A stretch of DNA of 64,000 bases from Caballeronia turbans (GCA_001544655.2 FCOD02000023.1:1-64000); one strand, 5' to 3'. Positions 9,141 to 21,358 are shown, counted from the first letter of the stretch. Made by a program: numbers and translations. Notes: generated from the sequence alone by a model not told the origin.

Positions 9141-11474
9141 ATGACGGAAACCGTAGCACTCAAGATCGTACAGCGCATTGCCTCCGAACTCACCGTGCAG
9201 CCGCGCCAGGTCGCCGCCGCCGTGGAGCTTCTCGACGAAGGCTCGACTGTCCCGTTCATCGCCCGGTATCGCAAGGAAGTCACCGGCAATCTCGACGACA
9301 CACAGTTGCGCACGCTCGAAGAGCGCCTGCTGTATCTGCGCGAACTCGAAGACCGCCGCGCGACGATCCTGCAAAGCATCGACGAGCAAGGCAAGCTCAC
9401 CGCCGAGTTGCGCGGGGGGATCGAGAGCGCGGACAGCAAGCAGGTGCTCGAAGACCTTTACCTGCCCTACAAGCCCAAGCGCCGCACGCGTGCGCAGATC
9501 GCCCGCGAAGCCGGTCTCGAGCCGCTCGCGCAGGCGCTCTTCGCCGATCCCACGCTCGATCCTCAAGCCGAAGCAGCAAAGTTCGTCGATGCGGACAAAG
9601 GCGTCGCCGACACCAAAGCCGCCCTCGACGGCGCGCGCGACATTCTCTCCGAGCAGTTCGGTGAAACCGCCGAAATCCTCGGCAAGCTGCGTGACCATCT
9701 GTTCAACCAGGGGCTCGTCACGTCGAGCGTGGTGGACGGCAAGCAAGGCGAGGAAGGCGAAAAATTCCGCGACTACTACGACTACAGCGAGACGATCCGC
9801 ACCGTACCGTCGCACCGCGCGCTCGCGCTGTTCCGTGGACGCAATGCGGGCGTTCTGAGCGTCAAGCTCGGTCTGGGCGAAGAACTCGACGCGCAGATTC
9901 CGCATCCGTGCGAAGCAATGATCGCGCAGCACTTCGGCATCGCCAATCGTGGCCGTGCCGGCGACAAATGGCTCTCCGACGTGTGCCGCTGGTGCTGGCG
10001 CGTGAAGGTGCAGCCGCATATCGAAACCGAACTGCTCACGCAATTGCGAGAAGAAGCCGAGCATGAAGCCATTCGCGTGTTCGCGCGCAATCTGAAGGAC
10101 CTGCTGCTCGCGGCGCCCGCTGGCCCGAAGGCCGTGATCGGTCTCGATCCGGGCTTGCGGACCGGCGTGAAGGTCGCGGTCGTGGATCGCACCGGCAAGC
10201 TCCTTGCAACCGACACCATCTATCCGCACGAACCGCGCCGCGACTGGGACGGCTCCATTGCGAAGCTCGCCCGCATCGCGCACGCGACGCAGGCCGAACT
10301 CGTGTCTATCGGCAACGGCACCGCATCGCGCGAAACCGACAAGCTCGCGAGCGAGCTCATTGCGAAGCATCCGGATCTGAAGCTCCAGAAGATCGTCGTG
10401 TCCGAGGCGGGCGCGTCGGTGTACTCGGCATCGGAGCTCGCCGCGAAGGAGTTTCCGGAGCTCGACGTGTCGCTGCGCGGCGCGGTGTCGATCGCGCGGC
10501 GGCTGCAAGACCCGCTCGCCGAGCTCGTGAAGATCGAGCCGAAGGCGATCGGCGTCGGCCAGTATCAGCACGACGTCAATCAGCGCGAACTCGCGCGCTC
10601 GCTCGATGCGGTCGTCGAGGATTGCGTGAACGCCGTCGGTGTCGATGCCAATACGGCGTCGGTCGCGCTGCTCGCGCGCGTGTCGGGGCTGAACGCGACG
10701 CTCGCGCGCAACATCGTCGACTATCGCGATGCCAACGGGCCGTTCCCGTCGCGCGCGCATCTGAAGAAGGTGCCGCGCCTCGGCGACAAGACTTTCGAGC
10801 AGGCGGCCGGCTTCCTGCGCATCAACAACGGCGAGAATCCGCTCGATCGCTCGTCGGTGCACCCGGAGGCGTATCCGGTCGTCGAACGCATTCTCGCGAA
10901 GATCAAGAAGCATATCGGCGATGTGCTCGGCAAGCGCGAAGCGTTGACGGGCCTCTCGCCCACTGAATTCGTCGACGATCGTTTCGGCCTTCCGACCGTG
11001 CGCGACATTCTCGCCGAGCTCGAAAAACCGGGCCGCGATCCACGCCCCGAGTTCAAGACGGCGACGTTCCGGGAAGGCATCGAGAAAATCTCGGATCTCG
11101 TGCCGGGCATGATCCTCGAAGGCGTCGTGACGAACGTCGCGGCGTTCGGCGCGTTCGTCGATATCGGCGTGCATCAGGACGGTCTCGTGCACGTTTCGGC
11201 CATGTCCACGAAGTTCATCAAGGATCCGCACGAAGTCGTGAAGGCCGGTCAGGTCGTCAAGGTGAAGGTGATCGAGACCGATGTGAAGCGCCAGCGCATT
11301 TCGCTCACGATGCGTCTGGACGACGACTCCGCCGCCTCTTCCGCGAGTGGCAGCGCGGCCGGGGCGCAATCGCGTGGTTCGCAGGATCGTCGTTCGGCCC
11401 AGCGTCCGCAGCAGCGCCGCGAACCGGAACCGGCCGGCGCGATGGCCGCGGCGTTCGCAAAACTGAAACGCTGA
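9141..11474 (+). CDS. tex: Transcription accessory protein Tex (S1 RNA-binding)
   Basis: 777 residues from the ATG at 9141 ([13 protein letters not shown]). The order is an N-terminal helical domain ([15 protein letters not shown]), a YqgF/RNase H-like domain ([18 protein letters not shown]), helix-hairpin-helix repeats ([18 protein letters not shown]) and a C-terminal S1 domain ([22 protein letters not shown]). A Ser/Gln/Arg-rich tail follows. Tex binds RNA and elongating polymerase and affects transcription. The frame stays open for 383 codons upstream, but that stretch is antisense to the coiled-coil gene and is not coding. The gene faces kup across a shared terminator. Confidence 0.95.
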   Translation: MTETVALKIVQRIASELTVQPRQVAAAVELLDEGSTVPFIARYRKEVTGNLDDTQLRTLEERLLYLRELEDRRATILQSIDEQGKLTAELRGGIESADSKQVLEDLYLPYKPKRRTRAQIAREAGLEPLAQALFADPTLDPQAEAAKFVDADKGVADTKAALDGARDILSEQFGETAEILGKLRDHLFNQGLVTSSVVDGKQGEEGEKFRDYYDYSETIRTVPSHRALALFRGRNAGVLSVKLGLGEELDAQIPHPCEAMIAQHFGIANRGRAGDKWLSDVCRWCWRVKVQPHIETELLTQLREEAEHEAIRVFARNLKDLLLAAPAGPKAVIGLDPGLRTGVKVAVVDRTGKLLATDTIYPHEPRRDWDGSIAKLARIAHATQAELVSIGNGTASRETDKLASELIAKHPDLKLQKIVVSEAGASVYSASELAAKEFPELDVSLRGAVSIARRLQDPLAELVKIEPKAIGVGQYQHDVNQRELARSLDAVVEDCVNAVGVDANTASVALLARVSGLNATLARNIVDYRDANGPFPSRAHLKKVPRLGDKTFEQAAGFLRINNGENPLDRSSVHPEAYPVVERILAKIKKHIGDVLGKREALTGLSPTEFVDDRFGLPTVRDILAELEKPGRDPRPEFKTATFREGIEKISDLVPGMILEGVVTNVAAFGAFVDIGVHQDGLVHVSAMSTKFIKDPHEVVKAGQVVKVKVIETDVKRQRISLTMRLDDDSAASSASGSAAGAQSRGSQDRRSAQRPQQRREPEPAGAMAAAFAKLKR

Positions 11475-11491
11475 CGCTTCACGCTGCCAAC

Positions 11492-11529
11492 AAAAAACCC
11501 CACGTTCTGCGACATGGGGTTTTCTTTTT
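11492..11529. terminator. Bidirectional terminator between tex and kup
   Basis: Hairpin AAAACCCCA...TGGGGTTTT with an A-run before and TTTTCTTTTT after. It serves tex on the plus strand and kup on the minus strand. Confidence 0.88.
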
Positions 11530-11550
11530 GCGCTTCCGAAAAACGAAGCG

Positions 11551-13443
11551 TCAGATTTCGATCTTAGTTCCCAGCTCGACGACGCGATTTGCGGGAATGC
11601 TGAAGAAATCGGTCGGTTTCGCCGCGTTCTGATGCATCCACGCGAACACGCGCTCGCGCCACACGGACATGCCCGGCAACTCCGTCGGCACGACCGTCTC
11701 GCGCGCCATGAAGAACGACGTGTCCATCAGCTCGAAGGTCATCGCGTGCGTGCGCGTGATCTGTTCGAGCACGGCCTTCACGTCCGGTGTCTCGTTGAAG
11801 CCGTATGCCGCCTTCACGAGGAACAGACCGCCGCCGATGTCCTTCACTTCGAGACGATGCGCATCGTCGACATAAGGAATGTCGCGCGTCTTGAAGTTCA
11901 TGAAGATGGTGCGCTCGTGCAGCACCTTGTTGTGCTTCAGGTTGTGCAGAAGGCTCACGGGCACGAGCGAATCGCTGCCGGTGAGATAGATCGCCGTACC
12001 CGACACGCGATGCGGCGGATGCGCAAGCAAGCCCTGGAGGAACGGCATCAACGGGATACCGTCCGCGGCCGTGCGATCCTTCACGATCATGCGGCCTTTG
12101 TACCAGGTCATCAAAAGGAAGAAGAGCGCCCCGCCGATGCACAGCGGCAGCCAGCCGCCCTGTTCGATCTTGAGCAGGCTCGCGCCGAAGAAACCGATGT
12201 CGATCATCAGGAACACGGCGATCATGCCGCCGACGAGAAAGCGGTTCCAGCCCCACAGATTCACCATCACGACCGACACGAGGATAGTGGTCGTGAGCAT
12301 GGTCGCGGTGACGGCGAGACCGTAAGCGGCGGCGAGATTTTCGGAACTCTTGAAGCCGATGACGATGCACAAAATGATGAAAAGCAGCATCCAGTTGACG
12401 AGCGGAATATAAATCTGGCCGATAGCCAGCTCGGACGTATGCATGATCTTCATGCGCGGCACGTAGCCGAGCTGGATCGCCTGGCTCGTCAGCGAATACG
12501 CGCCCGAAATGACCGCCTGCGACGCGATCACGGTCGCGACCGTCGACAGAATCACGAGCGGCAGCAAGGCCCAGTCGGGCGCAAGCAGGAAGAATGGGTT
12601 CTCGATGGCCTGCGGCGAGTGCATCAGCAACGCGCCCTGACCAAAATAGTTCAGCAACAGCGAGGGCATCACGAAGCCGTACCAGCCGTAGCGAATCGGC
12701 TTCACGCCGAAGTGACCCATGTCCGCGTACAGCGCTTCCGCCCCGGTCAGCACGAGCACGACCGAGCCCAGCACGATATACGCCTGCAGGACGTGCTGCG
12801 CCATGAAAGAAAAGGCGTAATAGGGATTGAGCGCGACGATGATGCGCGGCTCCATGACGATATGCGCGGCGCCGAGCACCGCGAGCGTGGCGAACCACAC
12901 GACCATGATCGGGCCGAAGAGCTTGCCGACCACCGCCGTGCCGTGGCGCTGAATCCAGAACAGCGCGATCAGAATGACGATCGTGATCGGCAGCACGTAC
13001 GGAGTTAGCTTGGGCGCGGCGATCTCGAGACCTTCGACCGCCGAGAGCACCGACATCGCCGGCGTGATGACCGCATCGCCGTAGAACATGCACGCGCCGA
13101 AGATGCCGAGCATCATCAGCACGCCCGAAACCTTGCCGGACTCCTTCACGCTGCGCAGCGCGAGCGTCGTCATGGCGAACACGCCGCCCTCGCCGTTGTT
13201 GTCGGCGCGCATGACGAAGAGCACGTATTTGACGGCGACCACCATGACGATCGCCCAGAAGAGCAAGGAGATGACGCCGAGAATCGACGCCTCTGACAAG
13301 CCGATGCCATGCGACGGGCTAAAGGCTTCCTTCAACGAGTAAAGTGGACTCGTGCCGATGTCGCCGAAAACGACGCCAATGGCGGCGAGCGCAAGCGAGT
13401 GCAATGGCTGTTTATGCTCGTGCGCGTGAGTCGTGTTAGTCAT
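11551..13443 (-). CDS. kup: Low-affinity potassium uptake protein Kup
   Basis: 630 residues, the usual Kup length. The N-terminal signature [19 protein letters not shown] is diagnostic, followed by about twelve hydrophobic segments up to residue 450 and a hydrophilic cytosolic C-terminal domain. It is a proton-coupled K+ symporter of the KUP/HAK/KT family in the inner membrane. It is a single gene with its own upstream gap and a shared terminator with tex. Confidence 0.95.
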   Translation of the reverse strand: MTNTTHAHEHKQPLHSLALAAIGVVFGDIGTSPLYSLKEAFSPSHGIGLSEASILGVISLLFWAIVMVVAVKYVLFVMRADNNGEGGVFAMTTLALRSVKESGKVSGVLMMLGIFGACMFYGDAVITPAMSVLSAVEGLEIAAPKLTPYVLPITIVILIALFWIQRHGTAVVGKLFGPIMVVWFATLAVLGAAHIVMEPRIIVALNPYYAFSFMAQHVLQAYIVLGSVVLVLTGAEALYADMGHFGVKPIRYGWYGFVMPSLLLNYFGQGALLMHSPQAIENPFFLLAPDWALLPLVILSTVATVIASQAVISGAYSLTSQAIQLGYVPRMKIMHTSELAIGQIYIPLVNWMLLFIILCIVIGFKSSENLAAAYGLAVTATMLTTTILVSVVMVNLWGWNRFLVGGMIAVFLMIDIGFFGASLLKIEQGGWLPLCIGGALFFLLMTWYKGRMIVKDRTAADGIPLMPFLQGLLAHPPHRVSGTAIYLTGSDSLVPVSLLHNLKHNKVLHERTIFMNFKTRDIPYVDDAHRLEVKDIGGGLFLVKAAYGFNETPDVKAVLEQITRTHAMTFELMDTSFFMARETVVPTELPGMSVWRERVFAWMHQNAAKPTDFFSIPANRVVELGTKIEI

Positions 13444-13555
13444 AAAAGCGATATATCCGTCCAGAGCGGAAAAAAACGAACGCCATTCTATCTAACGTTG
13501 CACGCGAAGACGCCTTCTCGCGTGTTGCTCGAGCGCCACGAGAGACGCGTGTGAG

Positions 13556-13564
13556 AGTGTAGCA
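13556..13564 (-). promoter_or_regulatory. Candidate extended -10 promoter of kup
   Basis: The minus strand reads TGC-TACACT, an extended -10 element about 115 bases before the kup ATG. No recognisable -35 hexamer stands at the proper distance. Weak evidence from motif shape only. Confidence 0.3.
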
Positions 13565-13630
13565 TCGCGCCCCGCGTGCGTCGGCGGGCGCGCTCGTCGC
13601 GATTTCATGCAGGTCAGTCCGCCTTCTCGC

Positions 13631-13679
13631 AAAAACAAAAAACGCCGTTGCGCCCGGCTTCGTGCCAGGCGAACGGCGT
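13631..13679 (-). terminator. Intrinsic terminator after the phosphoribosyltransferase gene
   Basis: On the minus strand an 8-bp stem (ACGCCGTT/AACGGCGT, loop partly paired) is followed by TTTTTTGTTTTT. It lies just past the phosphoribosyltransferase stop and ends the long minus-strand block before kup. Confidence 0.88.
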
Positions 13680-13706
13680 ATGTCGCGCGAAACGATCAGG
13701 CGTCGA

Positions 13707-14270
13707 TCAAGCGCCCCGTCCGTTTTGCGTGCCGCGCTTGATCCACGCGCCCAGGTTGTGCGGTCGCACCGTGTCCCACTCCTCGAAAGGCTGATGAATC
13801 CACGGATTCGTTTCAAGATGCTGAACGTGATAGTCGGGCTTGACCTTGGAGCACGCCTTGTACCAGAGCACCGCCGAGCGCACCGATGTGATCCCCGGAT
13901 AACGCTCCTTCAGATGCTCCTGCACGCGCGCGAGCGTGACGCCCGAATCGACCAGATCATCGACGAGCAGCACGTTGCCGGACAGATCGCCGCGCGTCAT
14001 CGTGATGTACTGCGCGATGTCGAGATCGCCCTGCTCCGTGCCCGCTGCTTCGCGGTATGAGCTCGTCGCGAGAATGGCGAGCGGCAGGTCATAAATGCGC
14101 GATAGCTGATCGCCCACGCGCAGGCCGCCGCGCGCGAGGCACAGGATCTTGTCGAACTTCCAGCCCGACTCGTGCACCTTCAGTGCGAGGAGTTCGATCA
14201 GCCGGTGATATTCATCCCAGCCGACCCAGAGATTCTTGTCGTCGTTGCGCGGGTCCGTCATCGCGATCAT
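13707..14270 (-). CDS. Purine-type phosphoribosyltransferase (Gpt/Hpt-like)
   Basis: 187 residues of a type I phosphoribosyltransferase. The PRPP-binding loop VLLVDDLVDSGVTL is present, with the earlier CLARGGLRVGDQLSR loop. It probably salvages hypoxanthine, xanthine or guanine with PRPP, which suits its place directly behind purA; the exact base cannot be read from the sequence. The first ATG (14270) is used; a second ATG at 14261 is possible. A strong 11-bp hairpin separates it from purA, and an intrinsic terminator follows. Confidence 0.87.
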   Translation of the reverse strand: MIAMTDPRNDDKNLWVGWDEYHRLIELLALKVHESGWKFDKILCLARGGLRVGDQLSRIYDLPLAILATSSYREAAGTEQGDLDIAQYITMTRGDLSGNVLLVDDLVDSGVTLARVQEHLKERYPGITSVRSAVLWYKACSKVKPDYHVQHLETNPWIHQPFEEWDTVRPHNLGAWIKRGTQNGRGA

Positions 14271-14305
14271 GGTGAGGCTCTTTCAAATGCTTAGGTTATA
14301 TACGA

Positions 14306-14332
14306 AATGTGGCCGCAGGAGGCGGCCACATT
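14306..14332 (-). terminator. 11-bp stem-loop between purA and the phosphoribosyltransferase gene
   Basis: Perfect arms AATGTGGCCGC/GCGGCCACATT enclose the loop AGGAG. On the minus strand only a poor T-rich stretch (TTTCGTATAT) follows. It may attenuate transcription between purA and the downstream gene, or mark an mRNA 3' end. Confidence 0.6.
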
Positions 14333-14371
14333 CTTTACAGCGTCCGGTTCTGGTCGAGGCTCTTTAAGCGC

Positions 14372-15727
<1,356 letters not shown>

Positions 15728-15874
15728 TTAGCTGGTTAAAAACGTATTTTACCTATGTTCGCGAAAGGTTCCGAGTTTTTCGGGACGTGTTTCGCGATTT
15801 CGTCACGGTCGCGTGATTGGAATGGGCTAAGCAAATTCCCTTATCGATCAAGCGACTGTATTCATCGTCCCGCT

Positions 15875-17026
15875 TCAGGCGCGCGTTTCGACCGTCCATT
15901 TGCCGTCACGCTCGACGAGCACACGGTCGAACGCGAATTCGTCCAGATCGTGGTCGTGGCCGGGCAGCGCCTGGATGACCACTTCGCCCGCGTCGCGCAG
16001 TGCGAGAATCGCCGCGCGCAGCGGCTCATCGTGTTTCCACGGCGCGAGGATCGCGCTGCCGCGTGCGTCGACGGGCGAGATGCGCGCCACTTCGCGCAGA
16101 TCGAGAGAAAAGCCCGTCGCGGGTCGCGCACGGCCGTAGGCAAGACCGACATCGTCATAGCGGCCGCCGCGCGCGACCGCGTTCGGCACGCCATCGACAT
16201 AGGCTGAGAACATCACGCCGCTGTGATACGCATAGCCGCGCAAGTCCGCGAGGTCGATCATCAGTTCCGCGCCTTCGACCTGGCCCGCGAGGAACGCGAG
16301 ATCGTCGAGCGCGCGCGCGATCACGGGCAGATTCGGCAAACGGCCACGGGCGATCTGCAGCACCGAAGCGTCGCCATAGAGCGACGGCAATGCCCGAAGC
16401 GCCTCGCGCGGCACCTGCCCGAGGTGCGCGGTCAATTCATGCAGGCGCGGCACGTCTTTGCTCGCGAGCGCGTCGTAAAGCGCTTCGCCGAGCGATGCCG
16501 CCGCCGGCTCGAGTTCCAGCAGCGCGGCAAGCACGCCCGCGTGACACAGATCGAGACGCACTTTCGTCAGACCTGCGAGATGCAGCGAGTCGAGCATCAG
16601 TTGCTGGATCTCAAGATCCGCTTCGAGCCCCGCGTGCCCATAAATTTCCGCGCCGATCTGAATCTGCTCGCGCGTCGCATGCAACCCGCGCGGGCGCGTG
16701 TGCAGCACGACGCCCGCGTAGCACAGCCGCGTCACGCCCTGCCGGTTCAGCAGATGCGCGTCGATACGTGAAACCTGCGGCGTGATGTCCGCGCGCAGGC
16801 CGAGCGTGCGTCCGGACAATTGATCGACGAGCTTGAACGTGCGCAAGTTCAGGTCGCTTCCGCCGCTCGTCAGAAGCGATTCGAGATACTCGAGCATGGG
16901 CGGCATCACGAGTTCGTAGCCGTACGAACGGAAACGGTCGAGCAGGCGGCGGCGCAGCTCTTCGATCTTGCGGGCTTCCGACGGCAACACGTCGGCGATA
17001 TTCTCGGGAAGTAACCAGGTGGACAT
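15875..17026 (-). CDS. hisZ: ATP phosphoribosyltransferase regulatory subunit HisZ
   Basis: 383 residues resembling histidyl-tRNA synthetase catalytic cores ([36 protein letters not shown]) but without the C-terminal anticodon-binding domain. HisZ pairs with the short form of HisG to make a feedback-regulated ATP phosphoribosyltransferase, so a short hisG is expected elsewhere. A ribosome site TAGGAAA precedes the ATG. The genuine hisS is at 25266-26615. Its place between DUF2065 and purA is conserved in the group. Confidence 0.95.
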   Translation of the reverse strand: MSTWLLPENIADVLPSEARKIEELRRRLLDRFRSYGYELVMPPMLEYLESLLTSGGSDLNLRTFKLVDQLSGRTLGLRADITPQVSRIDAHLLNRQGVTRLCYAGVVLHTRPRGLHATREQIQIGAEIYGHAGLEADLEIQQLMLDSLHLAGLTKVRLDLCHAGVLAALLELEPAAASLGEALYDALASKDVPRLHELTAHLGQVPREALRALPSLYGDASVLQIARGRLPNLPVIARALDDLAFLAGQVEGAELMIDLADLRGYAYHSGVMFSAYVDGVPNAVARGGRYDDVGLAYGRARPATGFSLDLREVARISPVDARGSAILAPWKHDEPLRAAILALRDAGEVVIQALPGHDHDLDEFAFDRVLVERDGKWTVETRA

Positions 17027-17150
17027 CGATACGTTTCCTACGGGACGAGAAGGCTCGGCGCTGGTCGCGCGGCGCTCACGGACTTGAACGGTCAGGGACG
17101 AATGAATAAGGACAAGATAGGCGAAATGGCGGCGGCCTGCCGGACGAGGT

Positions 17151-17336
17151 TCACGTCGCGATCAGCAGCAGAATCAGGCCGAGCACCATGGCGATCAGTC
17201 CGCCGATGCGGATATGGTGCAAGGGCCGCTCCGCGATGCGGCGAAAGGTATCGCGCCACGCGGTCGGAAAAACGAAGGGAAACATGCCTTCGATAATCAG
17301 CATCAACGCAAGAGCCAGCAGGAACGTCTCGGCCAT
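17151..17336 (-). CDS. DUF2065 (YjeT-like) small inner-membrane protein
   Basis: 61 residues from the ATG at 17336; a TTG at 17342 is also in frame. Two hydrophobic segments ([19 protein letters not shown] and [17 protein letters not shown]) flank a short basic loop ([17 protein letters not shown]). This is the DUF2065/YjeT family, found behind hflC in many proteobacteria, as here. The function is not established; linkage suggests a role near HflKC. Confidence 0.88.
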   Translation of the reverse strand: MAETFLLALALMLIIEGMFPFVFPTAWRDTFRRIAERPLHHIRIGGLIAMVLGLILLLIAT

Positions 17337-17396
17337 GTCCAAGGTTTTTTTGATGCCGCGCGACCGGCAAGACGCGGTGCGCGGCGCGGACGGGAA

Positions 17397-18299
17397 TCAG
17401 CGCTTCGCCGTCGCCGGGGCCGACGTGTCCGCCGCGCCGCCGGTCGGGCTCTTCATGAAGCGGAAGAAATCGCTGCTCGGGTCGACGACGATCACGTCGC
17501 CTGGCTTGAACGTCTTCTTGTACGCTTCGAGGCTCTGATAGAACTGGTAGAACTGCGGATCGCGTCCGTACGCATCGGCCGCTATGGCCGCCGCCTTGCT
17601 GTCTCCTTCGCCCTTGATCGACTGCGCCTGGCTATAGGCGTCCGCGACGATGGCCTGCTGCGTGCGCTCCGCATCGGCCTTGATCTTGTCCGCGTCCGCC
17701 GTGCCCTTCGCGCGCTCGTTCGCCGCGGCTTGCTGTCGCGCCGCGATCATGCGCTTGTAGACCGAATCGGCGACCGCCGACGGAAAGTCGATGCGCGTCA
17801 TCTGCAAGTCGACGAGCTGCACGCCAAATGCCGCGGCCGCGCCTTCCACGCTCTTTTGCGCGTCGGCTTCGATTGCCTGCTGATTGCCTAGCGCGTCAGT
17901 GAGCGGGCGCTTCGCAAAACTGCTCGCAAGCGCCGCGCGCGCGAGCGCGGTGATGCGCTCCTCGGCCGTCTGCGTGTTCTTCTCGTTGCTTTCGAAGAGT
18001 TTCAGGGGATCGGCGACACGATACTTGATCACCGCGTTGACCAGCACTTCGTTCTTGTCCGCGGTCGAGAAACGGTCGGCGCCCGATTCGTCGATGGTGA
18101 GCGTGCGTGTGTCGATGAGCGTGAGTGTCTGGAACGGCGGCGGCAGCCTGAAGTGCAGACCGGGGCCTTCGAGACGCGGATTGCCTTCGCCATGCGCGGC
18201 GACGACGGCGGCATGTCTTTCGTCGACTGTGAAGATCATCGACGAACCGATGAACAACACGATGACGACGGCGACGACGAGCGCAAAGATTCGATTCAT
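17397..18299 (-). CDS. hflC: HflC, regulator of the FtsH protease (SPFH/band-7 protein)
   Basis: 300 residues. One N-terminal membrane segment (LVVAVVIVLFIGSSMIF) is followed by the SPFH domain and a helical ERAKGTADADKIKADAERTQQ stretch. It forms the periplasmic HflKC cage around FtsH. A ribosome site AAGGAGCG lies eight bases before the ATG. It is 11 bases behind hflK. Confidence 0.96.
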   Translation of the reverse strand: MNRIFALVVAVVIVLFIGSSMIFTVDERHAAVVAAHGEGNPRLEGPGLHFRLPPPFQTLTLIDTRTLTIDESGADRFSTADKNEVLVNAVIKYRVADPLKLFESNEKNTQTAEERITALARAALASSFAKRPLTDALGNQQAIEADAQKSVEGAAAAFGVQLVDLQMTRIDFPSAVADSVYKRMIAARQQAAANERAKGTADADKIKADAERTQQAIVADAYSQAQSIKGEGDSKAAAIAADAYGRDPQFYQFYQSLEAYKKTFKPGDVIVVDPSSDFFRFMKSPTGGAADTSAPATAKR

Positions 18300-18310
18300 G
18301 TTCGCGCTCC

Positions 18311-19720
18311 TTATTGCAGGTCTTCCGACCGGCTGCGGGAGCGGAACGCATCGCGCGAGCGCAGCGGATCGCCGCCGGCATTCGCGCTTGCGCCGCTGGC
18401 GGAGCTTGCCGCGCTGGCGGGTGCGACCGCAGCCGGCGCCGATGCGCTCGCCGTGCCCTGCGCGCGCGCCTGAGGCCCGTCAGTCGCGGCGGCCGCGCCC
18501 GACGCAGCTGCGCCGCTCGCGCCTTCGGCCGCGTCCTTCGCCTGCTGCCTGTTGGCTTCGACGAGCTTGTCGAGCGGCAGATAGACGACGTTATTGCCGC
18601 CCTTGCTATCGACGAAAACCTTCGTGGTGCGCGAGTAGATCTGCTGCATCGTGTCCAGGTACATGCGTTGACGAATGACCGCGGGCGCCTTCGAGTATTC
18701 CGCGTAGACCTCCTTGAAGCGCTCCGCATCTCCCTGCGAGCGCGTGACCTCGCGGTTGCTATAGGCGCGGGCCTCGTCGATCAACTTCGCCGCGTCGGCT
18801 TTCGCGCGCGGCAGCAACTGATCCGCATAGGCTTGCGCGGAATCGCGGGCGCGCTCGTTGTCCTGACGCACGCGCGCCGCTTCCTCGAACGCCGACTGCA
18901 CCTGTTGCGGCACCTGCACGCTTTGCACCGCCACGCCCGTCACCTGAAGACCGGTGCGATAAGTGTCGAGCGAACGCTGAATCGTCTCGATCAGGCGCGC
19001 GCGCAGCGCTTCGCGATCCTTGTAGAGCATGTCGTCCGTCGTGAGGCCGCCAGCAATTTCGCGGATCGCCGACTGCGCGGCCTGCGTCACGCTGTCGTCC
19101 GCATTGACGCTGCGAAACAGGAAATCGGTCGGCGACTTGATCTGATACTGCACGGCAAAGCGCACGTCGACGATATCCGCGTCGTTCGTCAGAAGCGACG
19201 CGTCGCGCACGTTGCCTTGCGACAGCGCGGTGCCGCGCCCGACTTCGACGGAACGAATCTGCGACGTATCGACGATCTCGCTCGACTGGAACGGATACGG
19301 CAAACGCCAGTGAATGCCTTGCGAGACCGTCTGACGATACTTGCCGAACTGGGAGACGACGCCGACATGCCCGTCCTGCACGACGAACACGCCGCTGCCC
19401 AGATAGATGGCGATCAACACGCCGATGACGATGCCGAGGCCGATCTTCGTGCCACGGCCGTTCTCGCGCGGCGCGCCGTTGCCAGGTTTGCGGCCGAACA
19501 CCCCGGCGAGGCGGCGATTGAACTCACGCCACATCTCGTCGAGATCGGGCGGGCCTTCGTCCTTGCCGTTGGGGCGCTTGCCGTCTTGCGGGCGCTTGGA
19601 GTCGTTTTTCACGCCATTGCCGTCGCCCCGCCCCCAGCGCGGATCGTTGATCGAAAAGACGGCATGCTCAACTTGCCGGATAGTCCGCTCTTTGTAGTCG
19701 TTCACTCGGTGATTCACCAT
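18311..19720 (-). CDS. hflK: HflK, regulator of the FtsH protease
   Basis: 469 residues from MVNHRVNDY (19720); an upstream ATG would add 11 unconserved residues. The N-terminus is hydrophilic and Gly/Asn-rich (RWGRGDGNG, KRPNGKDEGPPDLDEMW). One membrane segment (IGLGIVIGVLIAIYLGSGVF), an SPFH domain and a long helical region follow. The C-terminal 70 residues are Ala/Ser-rich. It is the partner of HflC and follows hflX, as in E. coli. Confidence 0.95.
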   Translation of the reverse strand: MVNHRVNDYKERTIRQVEHAVFSINDPRWGRGDGNGVKNDSKRPQDGKRPNGKDEGPPDLDEMWREFNRRLAGVFGRKPGNGAPRENGRGTKIGLGIVIGVLIAIYLGSGVFVVQDGHVGVVSQFGKYRQTVSQGIHWRLPYPFQSSEIVDTSQIRSVEVGRGTALSQGNVRDASLLTNDADIVDVRFAVQYQIKSPTDFLFRSVNADDSVTQAAQSAIREIAGGLTTDDMLYKDREALRARLIETIQRSLDTYRTGLQVTGVAVQSVQVPQQVQSAFEEAARVRQDNERARDSAQAYADQLLPRAKADAAKLIDEARAYSNREVTRSQGDAERFKEVYAEYSKAPAVIRQRMYLDTMQQIYSRTTKVFVDSKGGNNVVYLPLDKLVEANRQQAKDAAEGASGAAASGAAAATDGPQARAQGTASASAPAAVAPASAASSASGASANAGGDPLRSRDAFRSRSRSEDLQ

Positions 19721-19765
19721 TAGACAGCCGGGGTCGATGCCGGGTCGATGCAATTCCGAAGCAAC

Positions 19766-21034
19766 TTAATGTCCGTGCTCGGGGACCTTGTGATCGTCAC
19801 GTTCGACGGCCTGCCGGTGGTCGTCCGGCTGCGCGTTCGTGTCGTGTATGGCGTTTGACTCGGACTGCGTGGATTGCGTTGCTTCGGACGCCTCGTGCGG
19901 CTCCGGAAATTCGGCGAGCACGCTGGGTAGGCCCGCATCGATTTCACCGGTTTCCGCCGTGGCGATTTCGGCGATGGCAGCGCGCAGCGCATCGAGCCCC
20001 TGACCCGTGCGTGCACTCAAGAAAACGCGCGAAATATTACCATACTCGTCCCTTTCAACCGCCTCGTCGCGGGCCGCGAGCTCGGGCACCGCATCGATCT
20101 TGTTGAAGACGAGAATCTGGCGAATGTTGTCCGCGCCGATGCCGCGCAACACCTCGTTCACCTGATCGATCTGATCGAGGCGCACCGCACTCGACGCATC
20201 GACGACATGCAGCAGCACGTCCGCGTGAATGGTTTCTTCGAGCGTGGCGCGAAATGCGGCGACGAGCTGGTGCGGCAATTCGCGGATGAACCCGACCGTG
20301 TCCGACACGACAACATGCCCCGCTTCCTCGCCGAGGAACACCCGGCGCGAAGTGGTATCGAGCGTGGCAAAGAGTTGGTCGGCCGCGTACGCCTGCGCCT
20401 TGGTGAGCGCGTTGAACAGCGTGGACTTGCCCGCGTTCGTATAGCCGACGAGCGACACCGACATCGTGCGATTGCGCACGCGCTGACGCCGTTGCGTGCC
20501 GTGCTGACGGCGCAGTCGTTCGAGCCGCGACTTGAGGGCCTTGATGCGCTCGCCGATCAATCGGCGGTCGGTTTCAAGCTGCGTTTCGCCCGGGCCGCGC
20601 AAGCCGATGCCGCCCTTCTGGCGTTCGAGGTGAGTCCACGCGCGAATCAGGCGCGTCGACAGATATTGCAGTTGCGCGAGTTCGACCTGCAGCTTGCCTT
20701 CGTGGCTGCGGGCGCGCTGCGCGAAGATATCGAGAATGAGGCTCGTGCGATCGACCACTCGGCGATTCAGCGCGACCTCGAGATTGCGCTGCTGCGCGGG
20801 CGCGAGCGCGTGATTGAAAATGACGAGTTCGACGTCATTCGCTTCGCACTGCAGGCGCAGTTCTTCGACCTTGCCGCTGCCGATGAACATTTTGGCATCG
20901 GGGCTCGAGCGGCGGCCGGTGAGCGTGACGGCGGGATGAGCGCCCGCACTTTGTGCGAGCAGACTAAGTTCTTCCAGACTGGCTTCGAAATCGATCTTGC
21001 CGAAGTCGATGCCGACGAGCGCTGCGTTAATCAA
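19766..21034 (-). CDS. hflX: Ribosome-associated GTPase HflX
   Basis: 422 residues. The N-terminal HflX domain contains SGKVEEL and FNHALAPAQQRNLE; the linker GGIGLRGPGETQLETDRR is diagnostic. The GTPase domain has G1 GYTNAGKST, G3 DTVGF and G4 NKID. HflX splits or rescues stalled 70S ribosomes. The start appears to be TTG at 21034, since no ATG or GTG precedes the conserved INAALVGIDFG. The last 55 residues form a polar tail rich in His, Asp, Glu and Gln, which E. coli lacks. It lies between hfq and hflK. Confidence 0.94.
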   Translation of the reverse strand: MINAALVGIDFGKIDFEASLEELSLLAQSAGAHPAVTLTGRRSSPDAKMFIGSGKVEELRLQCEANDVELVIFNHALAPAQQRNLEVALNRRVVDRTSLILDIFAQRARSHEGKLQVELAQLQYLSTRLIRAWTHLERQKGGIGLRGPGETQLETDRRLIGERIKALKSRLERLRRQHGTQRRQRVRNRTMSVSLVGYTNAGKSTLFNALTKAQAYAADQLFATLDTTSRRVFLGEEAGHVVVSDTVGFIRELPHQLVAAFRATLEETIHADVLLHVVDASSAVRLDQIDQVNEVLRGIGADNIRQILVFNKIDAVPELAARDEAVERDEYGNISRVFLSARTGQGLDALRAAIAEIATAETGEIDAGLPSVLAEFPEPHEASEATQSTQSESNAIHDTNAQPDDHRQAVERDDHKVPEHGH

Positions 21035-21121
21035 ATTGATGTGTTCACGTTTTTGAAGCGACCGGCGAGTTGCTTAATGTTCGCTTTAGAATGGGCAGTT
21101 TCGCGCCGGCCGCGACGAGGT

Positions 21122-21358
21122 TTAGGACGATTCAGCGTCCGGGTGGAAATTCACCGGGCGGGCAGGCACGACCGTGGAAATGGCGTGCTTATAGACCATC
21201 TGGGTGACCGTATTTCGGAGCAACACGACGTACTGGTCGAAAGATTCGATGTTTCCTTGAAGCTTGATGCCGTTGACCAAATAGATCGAGACGGGCACGT
21301 GCTCTTTACGCAGTGCGTTCAAAAACGGGTCTTGTAACAATTGCCCTTTGTTGCTCAT
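21122..21358 (-). CDS. hfq: RNA chaperone Hfq
   Basis: 78 residues from [11 protein letters not shown]. The Sm1 motif ([20 protein letters not shown]) and Sm2 motif ([13 protein letters not shown]) are intact; the short acidic tail is typical of the group. The start is set by a GGAG seven to eight bases before the ATG. It forms a hexameric ring that pairs small RNAs with mRNAs. It is followed by hflX with an 87-base gap and appears to have its own promoter. Confidence 0.97.
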   Translation of the reverse strand: MSNKGQLLQDPFLNALRKEHVPVSIYLVNGIKLQGNIESFDQYVVLLRNTVTQMVYKHAISTVVPARPVNFHPDAESS

